From Pseudomonadales bacterium (GTDB taxonomy: Bacteria; Pseudomonadota; Gammaproteobacteria; Pseudomonadales; Pseudohongiellaceae), in the NCBI GenBank assembly GCA_022825945.1, contig JAJDVS010000083.1, positions 1-40,084 of the forward strand: a stretch of DNA of 40,084 nt, given 5' to 3'. The notes under the pieces are model-generated. The model saw nothing but the letters and a program-made list of their open reading frames with translations, was not told the origin of the DNA and searched no databases. Within the stretch, counting starts at the first letter, position 1, and each line of letters starts with the position of its first letter. Both the position numbers and the translations under genes were made by a program. Below, piece by piece: positions 10,780 through 19,830 of this stretch.

Positions 10780-10849
10780 CAAAACAAAACCACGCTTTTG
10801 TTTTGTGATAATGAAAAACTCCAGGCAGGGAGTTTTTCAGAGAATACTC
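10780..10849 (-). repeat. Double-hairpin dispersed repeat, copy B
   Basis: This is the inverted copy of the repeat at 773-841. Hairpin caaaacaaaa/ttttgttttg (10780-10805) and hairpin gaaaaactcc/ggagtttttc (10813-10838) are retained, as is the outer agagaatact. It ends 9 bp before tRNA-Pro. TGTGATAAT at 10804-10812, between the hairpins, resembles an extended -10 element that could serve the tRNA; copy A lacks it. Confidence 0.8.
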
Positions 10850-10857
10850 AGCGAAAT

Positions 10858-10934
10858 CGGGGCGTAGCGCAGTCTGGTAGCGCACTACACTGGGGGTGTA
10901 GTGGTCGTGGGTTCAAATCCCGCCGCCCCGACCA
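10858..10934 (+). tRNA. tRNA-Pro (GGG anticodon)
   Basis: A full 77-nt cloverleaf with encoded CCA. The acceptor stem cggggcg/cgccccg is perfect. The D arm is gcgc/gcgc, the anticodon stem ctaca/tgtag encloses loop ctggggg (anticodon GGG), and the T arm gtggg/cccgc carries ttcaaat. It converges with the minus-strand DUF1428 gene that ends 10 bp away. Confidence 0.96.
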
Positions 10935-10943
10935 GTTTTCCGC

Positions 10944-11315
10944 TCAGGACCCAAGTTCCACCACCGGCTTGAATCCGCCCCAGACCATTCGCTTGCCGTC
11001 GAACGGGGGCGGGTACTTTTCCGGATCCCAGCGTTCGTCGCTTGTGGCGTGTTGCCGCATCTGCTTCATGCCGGCGTCGCGGGTTTCCTTGTCGGGCCAT
11101 TCAACCCAGGCGAAGACCACGCTCTCGTCTTCCCTTGCCTGCACGGCCCGGCGGAAGTCGGTGACTTCGCCGTCGGGAACATCGTCATCCCAGCACTCCA
11201 GAATGCGTTTGGCGCCGAAGTCCATGATCAGGCGGTCCACAAAATCCGCATGTTCGATGAACTCCCGCTTTTTGGCGCTGGGCACCGCGAGCACAAAACC
11301 GTCAATATAGGACAT
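10944..11315 (-). CDS. DUF1428 family protein (YbaA-like)
   Basis: A 123-residue cytoplasmic protein starting MSYIDGFVLAVP, which is the characteristic opening of DUF1428. It continues with the FGAKRILECWDDDVPDG region, a central ARED segment and DPEKYPPPFDGKRMVWGGF near the end. The family has a dimeric ferredoxin-like (alpha-beta barrel) fold; its biochemical role is unknown. The ATG at 11315 has GGAG eight bases upstream. A longer frame extends upstream but lacks family similarity and crosses a repeat. It is a single gene on the minus strand between plus-strand neighbours. Confidence 0.92.
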   Translation of the reverse strand: MSYIDGFVLAVPSAKKREFIEHADFVDRLIMDFGAKRILECWDDDVPDGEVTDFRRAVQAREDESVVFAWVEWPDKETRDAGMKQMRQHATSDERWDPEKYPPPFDGKRMVWGGFKPVVELGS

Positions 11316-11405
11316 GGATAATCTCCGCTTGTTCCGGGAAAGCGTACAATAGCCGCCTGAGTGTAGCAGCAAATCCGGCAAGACTCCCGGAGCGGCGGAT
11401 TTCCC

Positions 11406-11433
11406 GTCATTCTGCGCGCAGTCGCAGAATCTC
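11406..11433 (+). repeat. Short palindromic repeat (attctgcg family), copy 1
   Basis: gtcattctgcg-cgcagt-cgcagaatctc forms an 8-bp stem with a six-base loop. It is one of eight related palindromes found only between genes in this window. It lies between the divergent DUF1428 and metalloprotease genes. Confidence 0.8.
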
Positions 11434-11476
11434 TCCAAAGGAGTACTGGGCGGATTGATGTTTCCGGATAGAAGCC

Positions 11477-13219
11477 ATGGACAGAAGCAACTGCATATCC
11501 AGGCTGGCAGATTTGGCTTTGCTGGCATTGCTTGGCCCGGGCCTGGGGTTTTCCGCCGCCGCCAGGGATACCTTGCCGCCTGTGGATACCACTACCGCGA
11601 CGGTGACGGACGCCCGCGGCTTTCGTCTCACCCAGCGATTCGCCGAACCCAGCGTCATCGCCGGCGGGCATCTGCGGGTGAATTACCTGCTGGAAAACAC
11701 CGGCCCGGCCCGGTCCGGTGTCAGGCTGGAAATATTTTTCCTGTTGGAGAACACCACGCTGGTTTCAGCTCCGGACGCCTGCCGCCATGGGCCAAGCCTT
11801 TCCGGGCAGGAAGCGCTTGCCTGCGATCTCGGTGATTTTCCCTTGGATGGCCATCGCTCCCTCAGCGTCACCGTGGCGACCTCGGCCAGGAGCCGCCCTT
11901 CGGTAACGGCATCGGCTTTTGTCGGCGAATTGCGGGCGGACGCGACGGCGCACGTGGTTCATGACACCGTCAGCGACAGCGACGGCGATGGCGTAAGCAA
12001 TTTCATCGAAACCCTGCGGCGAACCGATCCCCGCGACGCGGCTTCGGTGGACCGCCGGGACGCCCGCATCGACGTGCTTGCCCTGTACACCACCGCTGCC
12101 GCGGACCTCTATCCGGGCAGTGTGGAAAACCGTATCAATCATTTCTTCAATGTGGCCAACCAGGCCTATTTCAGCAGTGCGGCGCGGTTCCGCCTGCGCC
12201 CGGTCCATTTTCAGAGAATCGGTTATCCCGCGGCGGCTCCGGCGGACACCATGCTCGATGAACTGCTCCACGGCGGCAATTCGGCCTTCGCCCGTGTGAA
12301 CGATCTGCGGCAACGCTATGGCGCCGATCTCGTGGTCTTGTTCGATGCCGCCAAGGGCGAATCCCGCTGCGGTCTCGCCCCGGTGGGGGGATATGGCCGG
12401 CAGGGCGATTTCAGCGATCCGCGGGAACAGGAATTCGGCTTTGCCTGGATCGCCATAGACTGCCCGGAAGACCTGGTTCTCGCCCATGAACTCGGCCACA
12501 ACATGGGCCTGACCCATTCCCATCGGGAAGATGGCGCCGGCGGCACTTTCGACCATGCCACGGGATTTGGCGTTGACGGCGAGTTCGCCACCATCATGGC
12601 AAGTCCGGCGCGGTTTTCCGTGCCGGAGCGCACACCGGTGTTTTCCAATCCCGAGCTTTCCTGCGGCGGATTCACCTGCGGGCGCCCGGTGGGCGAACCA
12701 TTCGCCGCCAATGCAACAGCCGTCCTCAATATCGTGGCGCCACAAATCGAACTGTGGCGCCAGACGGCCTTGCCGCGATTGCCCGCCATCCGCGGGAAAA
12801 GCGTGTTGGGCAGCGCCACATCCGCCCGCCTCGCGCTGGCCGGCCAGATCAATGATGAGCCCGCCTACACTGCCACCGCCGGGGAAGGGGACGTGCTGCG
12901 CCTGCTTGCTGAAGTCGAGGTTGATCCGGAACATATCGGGCAGACCGGTTCCTTCCATATCCTCATCACCGTGGATTCCGAGCAGTTTCACCAGTTCGAC
13001 CGGGAGATCGGCCTGACCTTGTGGAACGGCACCCTGGGAGACTTGCGCGCGGCGACCTTCGAGCGGGAACTGCGCAGGACCGAACGCTTTCACATCATCG
13101 ACAATTACCTGGTTCCCGCCAATCTCGTTGGAATCGAATTGCAGGTTTTCCTCGCCTACCAGGCCGCCGGAGACGTCATCTACCGCCCGCAGCCTCTCCG
13201 CCTGCTGTTCACGGACTGA
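11477..13219 (+). CDS. Secreted metzincin zinc metalloprotease (M12B/reprolysin-like)
   Basis: A 580-residue exported protein. Residues 1-29 form a signal peptide (hydrophobic LADLALLALLGPGLGF, then AAA). Residues about 35-155 resemble a beta-sandwich of the kind that precedes secreted enzymes. At about 165-180, DSDGDGVSNFIE is a calcium-binding, thrombospondin-type-3-like loop. The peptidase domain (about 190-430) has the zinc motif HELGHNMGLTH at residues 337-347 and a Met-turn candidate IMAS with Met374. Four cysteines in the domain could form disulfides. The C-terminal 140 residues are beta-rich and unassigned. It is likely released or surface-bound, with unknown substrate. It stands alone between divergent DUF1428 and gyrA, with no neighbouring secretion genes or inhibitor. 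Confidence 0.88.
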   Translation: MDRSNCISRLADLALLALLGPGLGFSAAARDTLPPVDTTTATVTDARGFRLTQRFAEPSVIAGGHLRVNYLLENTGPARSGVRLEIFFLLENTTLVSAPDACRHGPSLSGQEALACDLGDFPLDGHRSLSVTVATSARSRPSVTASAFVGELRADATAHVVHDTVSDSDGDGVSNFIETLRRTDPRDAASVDRRDARIDVLALYTTAAADLYPGSVENRINHFFNVANQAYFSSAARFRLRPVHFQRIGYPAAAPADTMLDELLHGGNSAFARVNDLRQRYGADLVVLFDAAKGESRCGLAPVGGYGRQGDFSDPREQEFGFAWIAIDCPEDLVLAHELGHNMGLTHSHREDGAGGTFDHATGFGVDGEFATIMASPARFSVPERTPVFSNPELSCGGFTCGRPVGEPFAANATAVLNIVAPQIELWRQTALPRLPAIRGKSVLGSATSARLALAGQINDEPAYTATAGEGDVLRLLAEVEVDPEHIGQTGSFHILITVDSEQFHQFDREIGLTLWNGTLGDLRAATFERELRRTERFHIIDNYLVPANLVGIELQVFLAYQAAGDVIYRPQPLRLLFTD

Positions 13220-13347
13220 GGCCGCCGCCCGAACAGGCAATTCCCCGCCCCGCCGTGCTACAATCCTCCCCGGCGAAGCTGTCTTTCAGTCCCCGCCGAA
13301 TCCGCCGTTACATCAATACATAAAGCAGTCCAAGATACAGCTTCCCC

Positions 13348-15963
13348 ATGCCGGAAACAGACCCGCAGGTATCTCCTGTCGCGCTAGAAACCGAGATGCG
13401 AGAGTCCTATCTCGCCTATGCCATGAGCGTGATCGTGGGCCGCGCCCTGCCCGACGTCCGCGATGGCCTCAAACCCGTTCACCGCCGCGTGCTGTTCGCC
13501 ATGCGCGTGCTATCCAATGATCATGACAAGCCCTACAAGAAGTCCGCCCGGGTCGTGGGCGATGTAATCGGCAAGTACCACCCGCACGGTGAAAGCGCTG
13601 TCTACGACACGGTGGTGCGAATGGCCCAGGATTTCTCCCTGCGTTATCCGCTGGTGGACGGCCAGGGCAATTTCGGTTCGGTGGACGGCGACCAGGCCGC
13701 CGCCATGCGCTACACCGAAATCCGCATGGCGAAGATCGCCCAGGAACTGCTCGCCGACCTCGACAAGGACACCGTCGACTTTTCGCCCAACTACGACGAT
13801 ACCGAGCAGGTTCCCGATGTCCTTCCCACCCGGGTTCCCAATCTGCTCGTCAACGGCTCCTCGGGTATCGCCGTGGGCATGGCCACCAATATTCCGCCCC
13901 ACAATCTCACCGAAGTCATCAATGGCGTCATCGCCTTGCTGGCCAATCCCGAAATCAGCGTTGATGAACTGATGGAGCATATAAGCGGCCCGGATTTCCC
14001 CACCCGGGCCATTATCAACGGCAAGGCCGGCATCATTCAGGCCTACCGCAGCGGCCGCGGCATGATCTATGTCCGCGCCCGGGCGGAGATCCTGCGCGAC
14101 GAAAGCAGCGGCAGGGAAACCATCATCGTCAGTGAAATTCCCTACCAGGTAAACAAGGCCAGACTGATCGAAAGAATCGCCGAGCTCGTCAAGGAAAAGA
14201 AAATTGAAGGCATTGCCGAATTGCGCGACGAATCCGACAAGGACGGCCTGCGCATCGTCATCGAGTTGCGCAAGAACGAAATGGGTGAAGTGGTGCTCAA
14301 CAACCTTTACTCCCACACCCAGATGCAGTCGGGGTTCGGCATCAATATGGTGGCCCTGGTGGACGGCCAGCCCAAATTGCTCAACCTCAAGGGCGTACTC
14401 GAAGCCTTTTTGCGGCACCGGCGCGAAGTCGTCTCCCGGCGCACCATGCATCTGCTGCGCAAGGCACGGGAACGCGGCCATCTGCTAGAAGGACTCGCCG
14501 TGGCGCTGGGCAATATCGACGCCGTCATCGAACTGATCAAGACTTCGCCGACGCCGGCGGAAGCGAAAGAAAAGCTGCTTGCCGCCGACTGGAACCCGGC
14601 CGGCGTGCTGGAACTGCTGGGCAGGGCCGGCGCCGAAGCCGACGCCTGCCGCCCGGACGATCTCGATCTGGCTTATGGTCTGCAGGACGGTCCGCCCGGT
14701 GAAGCCGTCCAGAGCAGCAGCTATCGCCTCTCGCCGGCCCAGGGCCAGGCGATTCTCGAGCTGCGCCTGCACCGTCTTACCGGCCTGGAACACGAAAAAC
14801 TCGTCAAGGATTATCAGGACCTGCTCGGCAAGATCGCCGAGTACTTGGAAATACTCGATAATCCCGAGCGCCTGCTCGCAGTGGTGCGGGAAGAACTCGA
14901 AGTGGTGCGGGAAGATTACGGCGACGGGCGCTGCACCGAAATCGTCGGCAGCCAGCACGACCTGACCATGGAAGACCTGATTGCGCCGGAAGACCGGGTC
15001 GTCACCATTTCCCACCTCGGTTATACCAAGACTCAGCCGCTGGCTGACTACAGCGCCCAGCGCCGGGGCGGCATGGGCAAGGCCGCCGCCACGGTCAAGG
15101 GCGAGGATTTCGTCACCCGGATGCTCATCGCCAATACCCACGACACCCTGCTGTGCTTCAGCAGCGCCGGCAAGGTCTACTGGCTCAAGGTGTATCAGAT
15201 CCCGATTGCCTCCAGGACTTCCCGGGGCAAGCCCATCATCAATGTCATACCCACCCTCGAAGAGGGCGAGCGCATCACCGCCATGCTCGCGGTGGAGGAA
15301 TTCACCGAAGACCATTACGTATTCATGGCCACCCGCACGGGGATCGTGAAGAAAACCGCCCTGTCGGATTTCGCCCGGCCCCGCAGCGTCGGCCTGCGGG
15401 CGATCGAACTGCGCGATGGCGACACCCTGGTGGGCACCGCGATTACCGATGGCAAGCGGGACATCATGCTTGTGAGCAGCAGCGGCAAGACCTTGCGCTT
15501 TTCGGAATCCGCAGTCCGGCCCATGGGCCGCCAGGCCAGGGGAGTGCGCGGCATGCGGCTCAAGCCCGGGGCGGAAATGATCTCGCTGATTATTCCCGAT
15601 GACGGGAAGCAGATTCTCACCGTCAGCGAAAACGGTTATGGCAAACGCACCGACACCGGACAGTTCCCGGTCAAGGGCCGGGCGAACCAGGGCATCATCG
15701 GCATGATAACCAGCGAACGCAATGGCCCCGTGGTGGGTGCGGTGCAGGTGGACGACAATAATGAAATCATGCTGATTTCCGACAAGGGCACCCTGGTGCG
15801 CACCCGGGCGGCGGAAATTTCCAGAGTCAGCCGCTCGACCCAGGGGGTCACCCTGATCAATCTCAAGGAGGGAGAGAAGCTTGTGGGGCTGGAACAGGTT
15901 GACGAGCCCGATGGGGTCGCCAGCCTCGACAACGAGCCGCCGGCGCCGGAACAGACCCATTGA
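13348..15963 (+). CDS. gyrA: DNA gyrase subunit A
   Basis: Gyrase A is the DNA-cleaving subunit of the type II topoisomerase that introduces negative supercoils. The 871 residues include the winged-helix/tower cleavage core and the C-terminal beta-pinwheel. The catalytic Tyr is at 122 in AAMRYTEIR. The quinolone-resistance region reads [13 protein letters not shown], with Ser83 and Asp87 intact, as in susceptible strains; position 82 is Glu instead of the E. coli Asp. The GyrA box is QRRGGMG near residue 571. The acidic tail is typical. A 128-bp gap precedes it; no convincing promoter was found there. It is followed 33 bp later by pheA, where many relatives have serC. Confidence 0.98.
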   Translation: MPETDPQVSPVALETEMRESYLAYAMSVIVGRALPDVRDGLKPVHRRVLFAMRVLSNDHDKPYKKSARVVGDVIGKYHPHGESAVYDTVVRMAQDFSLRYPLVDGQGNFGSVDGDQAAAMRYTEIRMAKIAQELLADLDKDTVDFSPNYDDTEQVPDVLPTRVPNLLVNGSSGIAVGMATNIPPHNLTEVINGVIALLANPEISVDELMEHISGPDFPTRAIINGKAGIIQAYRSGRGMIYVRARAEILRDESSGRETIIVSEIPYQVNKARLIERIAELVKEKKIEGIAELRDESDKDGLRIVIELRKNEMGEVVLNNLYSHTQMQSGFGINMVALVDGQPKLLNLKGVLEAFLRHRREVVSRRTMHLLRKARERGHLLEGLAVALGNIDAVIELIKTSPTPAEAKEKLLAADWNPAGVLELLGRAGAEADACRPDDLDLAYGLQDGPPGEAVQSSSYRLSPAQGQAILELRLHRLTGLEHEKLVKDYQDLLGKIAEYLEILDNPERLLAVVREELEVVREDYGDGRCTEIVGSQHDLTMEDLIAPEDRVVTISHLGYTKTQPLADYSAQRRGGMGKAAATVKGEDFVTRMLIANTHDTLLCFSSAGKVYWLKVYQIPIASRTSRGKPIINVIPTLEEGERITAMLAVEEFTEDHYVFMATRTGIVKKTALSDFARPRSVGLRAIELRDGDTLVGTAITDGKRDIMLVSSSGKTLRFSESAVRPMGRQARGVRGMRLKPGAEMISLIIPDDGKQILTVSENGYGKRTDTGQFPVKGRANQGIIGMITSERNGPVVGAVQVDDNNEIMLISDKGTLVRTRAAEISRVSRSTQGVTLINLKEGEKLVGLEQVDEPDGVASLDNEPPAPEQTH

Positions 15964-15996
15964 CCCTGACAGCGCACTGGTGGCCCTGCCCGGAAG

Positions 15997-16821
15997 ATGA
16001 AAACATCCCGCAAAATCGCCTATCTGGGTCCGCCGGGCACATTCTCCCAAGAGGCTGCCCTGCGCCAGTTTGGCGAAGACAGCGAACTGCTGGAATGCCG
16101 CGCCATCGACGAGGTGTTCGCCGCGGTGGAGACCGAACAGGCCCTTCATGGCGTGGCGCCGATCGAGAACTCCACCGAAGGCGCGGTGAACAATACCCAG
16201 GACTGCCTGATCGACAGCCCCCTGCTGATCACCGGCGAACAGGTGGTGCCGATCGAGCATCACCTGCTTGCCGCGGAAGGCGCAAGCAGCGGGCAAATCC
16301 ATGCCATCGCCTCCCATCCCCAGTCGCTGGCCCAGTGCCGCAGGTGGCTGCTCGCCCACTATCCTGACGCGGAACTGCGGGAATGCGCAAGCAACGGCCA
16401 GGCCGCGCAACTCGCGGCGCGGGAATGCGGCCTCGCCGCCATCGCCGGCGCCATGGCGGGCCGGATTCACAATCTGAGGCCGCTGGCCGGGTCGATTCAG
16501 GATCAGGCCGGTAATCGCACCCGCTTTGCGGTGCTCGGCCGGGAAGCCGCGCCGGCCACAGGACATGACAAGACCAGCATCCTGGTGTACGCCGAAAACC
16601 GCCCCGGCGCTTTGTTCCGGGTGCTCGAGCCGTTCGAGCGGCTCGGCATCAGCCTAAGCCGTCTTGAATCGCGCCCTTCCCGGGACGAAAAATGGGAATA
16701 CATCTTCTTCATGGATTTTGCCGGGCATCGGCAGGATTCGGTAGTGAAAGAGCTTTTTCGGCGGCTCGGCACCCGCACCGATGCCGTGAAGATTCTGGGC
16801 TCCTATCCCGTCAGCGCCTGA
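15997..16821 (+). CDS. pheA: Prephenate dehydratase (monofunctional)
   Basis: It converts prephenate to phenylpyruvate, the committed step to phenylalanine. The 274 residues open directly into the dehydratase domain (KIAYLGPPGTFSQEAA), with IENSTEGAVNNT and the catalytic NRTRFAVLG (TRF) motif. The ACT domain from about residue 190 carries GALFRVLEPF and LESRPSR, the GALV- and ESRP-type segments that bind phenylalanine for feedback inhibition. The N-terminal chorismate mutase domain of the usual Pseudomonas and E. coli P-protein is absent: only 33 bp separate this gene from gyrA. Chorismate mutase must be encoded elsewhere. It is adjacent to tyrA-aroA, as expected for an aromatic operon. Confidence 0.95.
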   Translation: MKTSRKIAYLGPPGTFSQEAALRQFGEDSELLECRAIDEVFAAVETEQALHGVAPIENSTEGAVNNTQDCLIDSPLLITGEQVVPIEHHLLAAEGASSGQIHAIASHPQSLAQCRRWLLAHYPDAELRECASNGQAAQLAARECGLAAIAGAMAGRIHNLRPLAGSIQDQAGNRTRFAVLGREAAPATGHDKTSILVYAENRPGALFRVLEPFERLGISLSRLESRPSRDEKWEYIFFMDFAGHRQDSVVKELFRRLGTRTDAVKILGSYPVSA

Positions 16822-16822
16822 A

Positions 16823-19030
16823 ATGAATAAACATATTGCAATCATCGGCCTTGGCCTGATCGGGGGATCCCTGGCGAAAGCCCTGCGCGAGTTCGATGCA
16901 TCGCTGGCGATTGCCGCCGCCGATACCGACCAAAACGCGCTGGCAAGGGCTCTGGCTGAAGGAGTGATCGGTCGGGCCGGCGCATTGGCTGAAATCTGCG
17001 CTCAAGCCAGAATCGTGGTGGTGGCCGTGCCGCCGCTTGCCGGGCCGGCTGTGCTGCGCCAAATCGCGCAGAGCGCCGGGCCGGAAACCCTGGTCACCGA
17101 TGTGGCCAGCGTCAAGTCGCATTTGCTGGCGATGCTTGCCTCGCTTCCCGCCGGATTCCGTTCCCGCTTTGTGCCGGGACATCCACTGGCGGGTTCCGAA
17201 CAAAGCGGATTCGGCGCCGCCAGGGTCGATCTGTTCCAAGGGCGCAATGTGGTATTGGCGCCGCTTGAGGAGACCGCCCCGGAAGCCGTCGCCAGGATTC
17301 ATGAACTGTGGCGCGGCATCGGCGCCCGGGTGCTCGCCATGAGCCCGGAACGGCACGACCGCATCCTGGCGCTCAGCAGTCATCTGCCCCATGTGCTCGC
17401 CTTTGCCATGGCGGGCCTGTTGCCCCGGCGGGAAAGCGGTGCCGGGGTGCATCATTACGCCGCCACCGGCTTCGCCGATTTCACTCGCCTGGCAGCCAGC
17501 GAACCGGCGCTATGGAGCGATATCCTGCGCGCCAATGCCGATGCCACCGTGGCGGCGCTGGATGCCTTCGGCGAAGACCTGAAGCAATTCCGCAATGCTC
17601 TGGCAGCGGAGGACTGGCCCGCCCTCGGCGACCATCTGCGAAGGGCGCGGCGGGCGCGGGCGGCATTCGACCTCGCCAGGGGCGGCAAGGAGGCGGGGAA
17701 CGCCGGAGGCGAACTCTGCTTCCATGTGCGGCCCGGCGGCGCCATTGCCTCTGGCGAAATCCGCGTGCCCGGCGACAAATCCATTTCCCATCGCGCCATC
17801 ATGCTTGGCGCCCTGGCCGAAGGGGTCAGCCGGGTCAGCGGATTTCTCGAAGGCGAAGACGCGCTCCATACCCTGGCCGCATTCCGGGAACTCGGCGTAA
17901 CCATCGTCGGCCCGGAAGACGGCTGCCTCAGAATCTACGGCGCCGGCGCCAATGGCCTCCAGGCCCCGCGCAAGCCGCTCTGGCTCGGCAACTCGGGAAC
18001 CGCCATGCGCCTGCTCGCGGGAATCCTGGCGGGGCAGGGCTTTGCCAGTGAACTGCGGGGCGACGAATCGCTCTCGCAACGCCCCATGAATCGCATCATC
18101 AAGCCGCTTGCCGACATGGGCGCCGGGATTTCCGCCGCCGCCGGCGGCCTGCCGCCCCTGCTTATCAGGGGCGGCAGGCTGCGTGGAATCGATTACGCCA
18201 TGCCGGTGGCCAGCGCCCAGATCAAATCCTGCCTTTTGCTCGCCGGCCTCTTTGCCGAGGGCATCACCTCAGTGCGCGAGCCCGGTCCCTGCCGCGACCA
18301 TACCGAACGCATGCTGCGCGGATTTGGCGTGGAACTCGATACCGAATCAAGACAGGGGATGACCAACCTGGCCGGCGGGCAGACGCTCAGCGCCTGCGAC
18401 ATCGATATTCCCGGCGATATTTCCTCCGCCGCGTTTTTCATGGTGGCCGCCGCAATCAGCCCGGGCGCCAGCCTCACGCTGGAGCATGTGGGGGTCAATC
18501 CCACCCGCACCGGCATTATCGATATTCTGCGGCAAATGGGCGCCGATATCCGCCTGCGTCATCCGCGTGAATCCGGCGGCGAACCGGTGGCCGATATCGA
18601 AGTGCGCCAAAAGCCGCTCCACGGCGTTGCGATCGGCGCGGAACAAGTGGCCCTGGCCATCGACGAATTCCCCATACTGCTCGTGGCCGCGGCCTGCGCG
18701 GAAGGCGAGACCCGCATCAGCGGCGCCGCTGAGCTTCGGATCAAGGAGAGCGACCGCATCGAAGCCATGGCCGAGGGCCTGGAAATCCTCGGCATCGAGC
18801 ACGAGACCTTCCCGGACGGCATCAGGGTCACCGGCGGCGAACTCGGTGGCGGCGTTATCGACAGCCGCGGCGACCATCGCATCGCCATGGCCTTCGCCAT
18901 CGCCGCCCTGCGCTGCCGGCAAGCCATCACGATTCGCAACTGCGCCAATGTGGCGACTTCCTTTCCCGGATTCGCCGCGCTGGCGCGGCAGACGGGGCTC
19001 GACATCAGCGAGGCGGAAATCGACTCGTGA
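16823..19030 (+). CDS. tyrA-aroA: Fused prephenate dehydrogenase / EPSP synthase
   Basis: A 735-residue fusion joining the tyrosine branch to the shikimate pathway. The N-terminal part (about 1-290) is TyrA: Rossmann motif GLGLIGGSLA at residue 9, GHPLAGSEQSG and SSHLPHVLAF with the catalytic histidines. A short linker leads to AroA (about 300-735), which makes 5-enolpyruvylshikimate-3-phosphate: VPGDKSISHRA, LGNSGTAMRLLAG, RPMNRIIKPLADMGA, GDISSAAFFMVAA and the RIKESDR segment. The LGNSGTAMRLL wording resembles class II rather than E. coli-type class I enzymes. The same fusion is known in Pseudomonas and Acinetobacter. It starts one base after the pheA stop and ends in a 4-bp overlap with cmk. 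No hisC lies between pheA and tyrA, unlike Pseudomonas. Confidence 0.97.
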   Translation: MNKHIAIIGLGLIGGSLAKALREFDASLAIAAADTDQNALARALAEGVIGRAGALAEICAQARIVVVAVPPLAGPAVLRQIAQSAGPETLVTDVASVKSHLLAMLASLPAGFRSRFVPGHPLAGSEQSGFGAARVDLFQGRNVVLAPLEETAPEAVARIHELWRGIGARVLAMSPERHDRILALSSHLPHVLAFAMAGLLPRRESGAGVHHYAATGFADFTRLAASEPALWSDILRANADATVAALDAFGEDLKQFRNALAAEDWPALGDHLRRARRARAAFDLARGGKEAGNAGGELCFHVRPGGAIASGEIRVPGDKSISHRAIMLGALAEGVSRVSGFLEGEDALHTLAAFRELGVTIVGPEDGCLRIYGAGANGLQAPRKPLWLGNSGTAMRLLAGILAGQGFASELRGDESLSQRPMNRIIKPLADMGAGISAAAGGLPPLLIRGGRLRGIDYAMPVASAQIKSCLLLAGLFAEGITSVREPGPCRDHTERMLRGFGVELDTESRQGMTNLAGGQTLSACDIDIPGDISSAAFFMVAAAISPGASLTLEHVGVNPTRTGIIDILRQMGADIRLRHPRESGGEPVADIEVRQKPLHGVAIGAEQVALAIDEFPILLVAAACAEGETRISGAAELRIKESDRIEAMAEGLEILGIEHETFPDGIRVTGGELGGGVIDSRGDHRIAMAFAIAALRCRQAITIRNCANVATSFPGFAALARQTGLDISEAEIDS

Positions 19031-19692
19031 GCAATACGCCGGTCATCACCATCGACGGGCCTTCCGCCACGGGCAAGGGCACGATTGCCAGCCTGGTGGC
19101 CAAGGAACTCGGTTACCGCCTGCTCGACAGCGGAGCGCTGTATCGCGTGCTGGCGCTGGCGGCCTGTGAGGAAGGAATCGATCTGGAAGATGGCGCGGCG
19201 ATCGCGGGAATGGCGCCCGGACTGAAGATTGAATTCCCGGGAAATGGCCGGGTCAGCCTCGGTGGCCGCGATGTCAGCAGCGAGATCCGTACCGGAACGA
19301 TGGATGAAAGCGCCAGCCGCGTCGCCGCGCTTCCCGAAGTGCGCCAGGTTCTTCTGCCGGTGCAGCACGGTTTTCGCAGCCCCCCCGGTCTCGTCGCCGA
19401 AGGCCGCGACATGGGAGCGGTGGTTTTTCCCGGCGCAAAATACAAGTTCTTCCTCACGGCAAGCCCGGAAATCCGCGCCAGCCGGCGCTACAGGCAGTTG
19501 CTTGACAGGGGTCTCGGTGCTAGACTGCCAGACCTTTTGCGGGACTTGCGGGCGCGGGACCGGCGCGACGAACAGCGAAGCATATCGCCCCTGCGTCCGG
19601 CTGACCGGGCGATCGAGATCGATACTTCGCAATTGACCATTGTCCAAGTGGTGGATCAGATCATGCAAAAACGCCGCCAGGGCGGCGGCTGA
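19027..19692 (+). CDS. cmk: Cytidylate kinase
   Basis: It phosphorylates CMP and dCMP for nucleotide supply. The 221 residues carry the P-loop IDGPSATGKGT, the LLDSGALYR nucleotide-binding segment, GRDMGAVVFP and the RRYRQL, LRARDRRDEQR and SPLRPADRAIEIDTS motifs. The start is GTG in a GTGA overlap with the aroA stop, a sign of translational coupling. The aroA-cmk-rpsA order is conserved across gammaproteobacteria. Confidence 0.97.
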   Translation: MSNTPVITIDGPSATGKGTIASLVAKELGYRLLDSGALYRVLALAACEEGIDLEDGAAIAGMAPGLKIEFPGNGRVSLGGRDVSSEIRTGTMDESASRVAALPEVRQVLLPVQHGFRSPPGLVAEGRDMGAVVFPGAKYKFFLTASPEIRASRRYRQLLDRGLGARLPDLLRDLRARDRRDEQRSISPLRPADRAIEIDTSQLTIVQVVDQIMQKRRQGGG

Positions 19693-19730
19693 CCGCGAAA
19701 ACAAACCCAGGCGTCCTGTCGAAACTTCGG

Positions 19731-19776
19731 CCAGCATCGGTTTCGGATGGACCAGACGAACAGAGCCGCATGCTGG
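19731..19776 (+). promoter_or_regulatory. Possible rpsA leader structure
   Basis: The 138-nt gap between cmk and rpsA has a potential stem, CCAGCAT (19731-19737) with ATGCTGG (19770-19776). Just before the rpsA start, the sequence tggtaattcc lacks a strong Shine-Dalgarno. A folded leader with a weak ribosome site is how E. coli rpsA is autoregulated by S1. The same logic here is inference. Confidence 0.3.
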
Positions 19777-19830
19777 TGTGCGGTCGGAGCAAACGGCGCA
19801 GCCCAATGCCGTCGAACAACTGGTAATTCC

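Noticed and set aside
10640..10885. Small minus-strand ORF across the repeats before tRNA-Pro
   Set aside because: It runs through palindromes, repeat copy B and the tRNA start, and has no recognisable protein features.
19747..19830. Longer N-terminus for ribosomal protein S1
   Set aside because: The 28 extra codons have no similarity to S1, while ATG 19831 gives the conserved MAESF opening.
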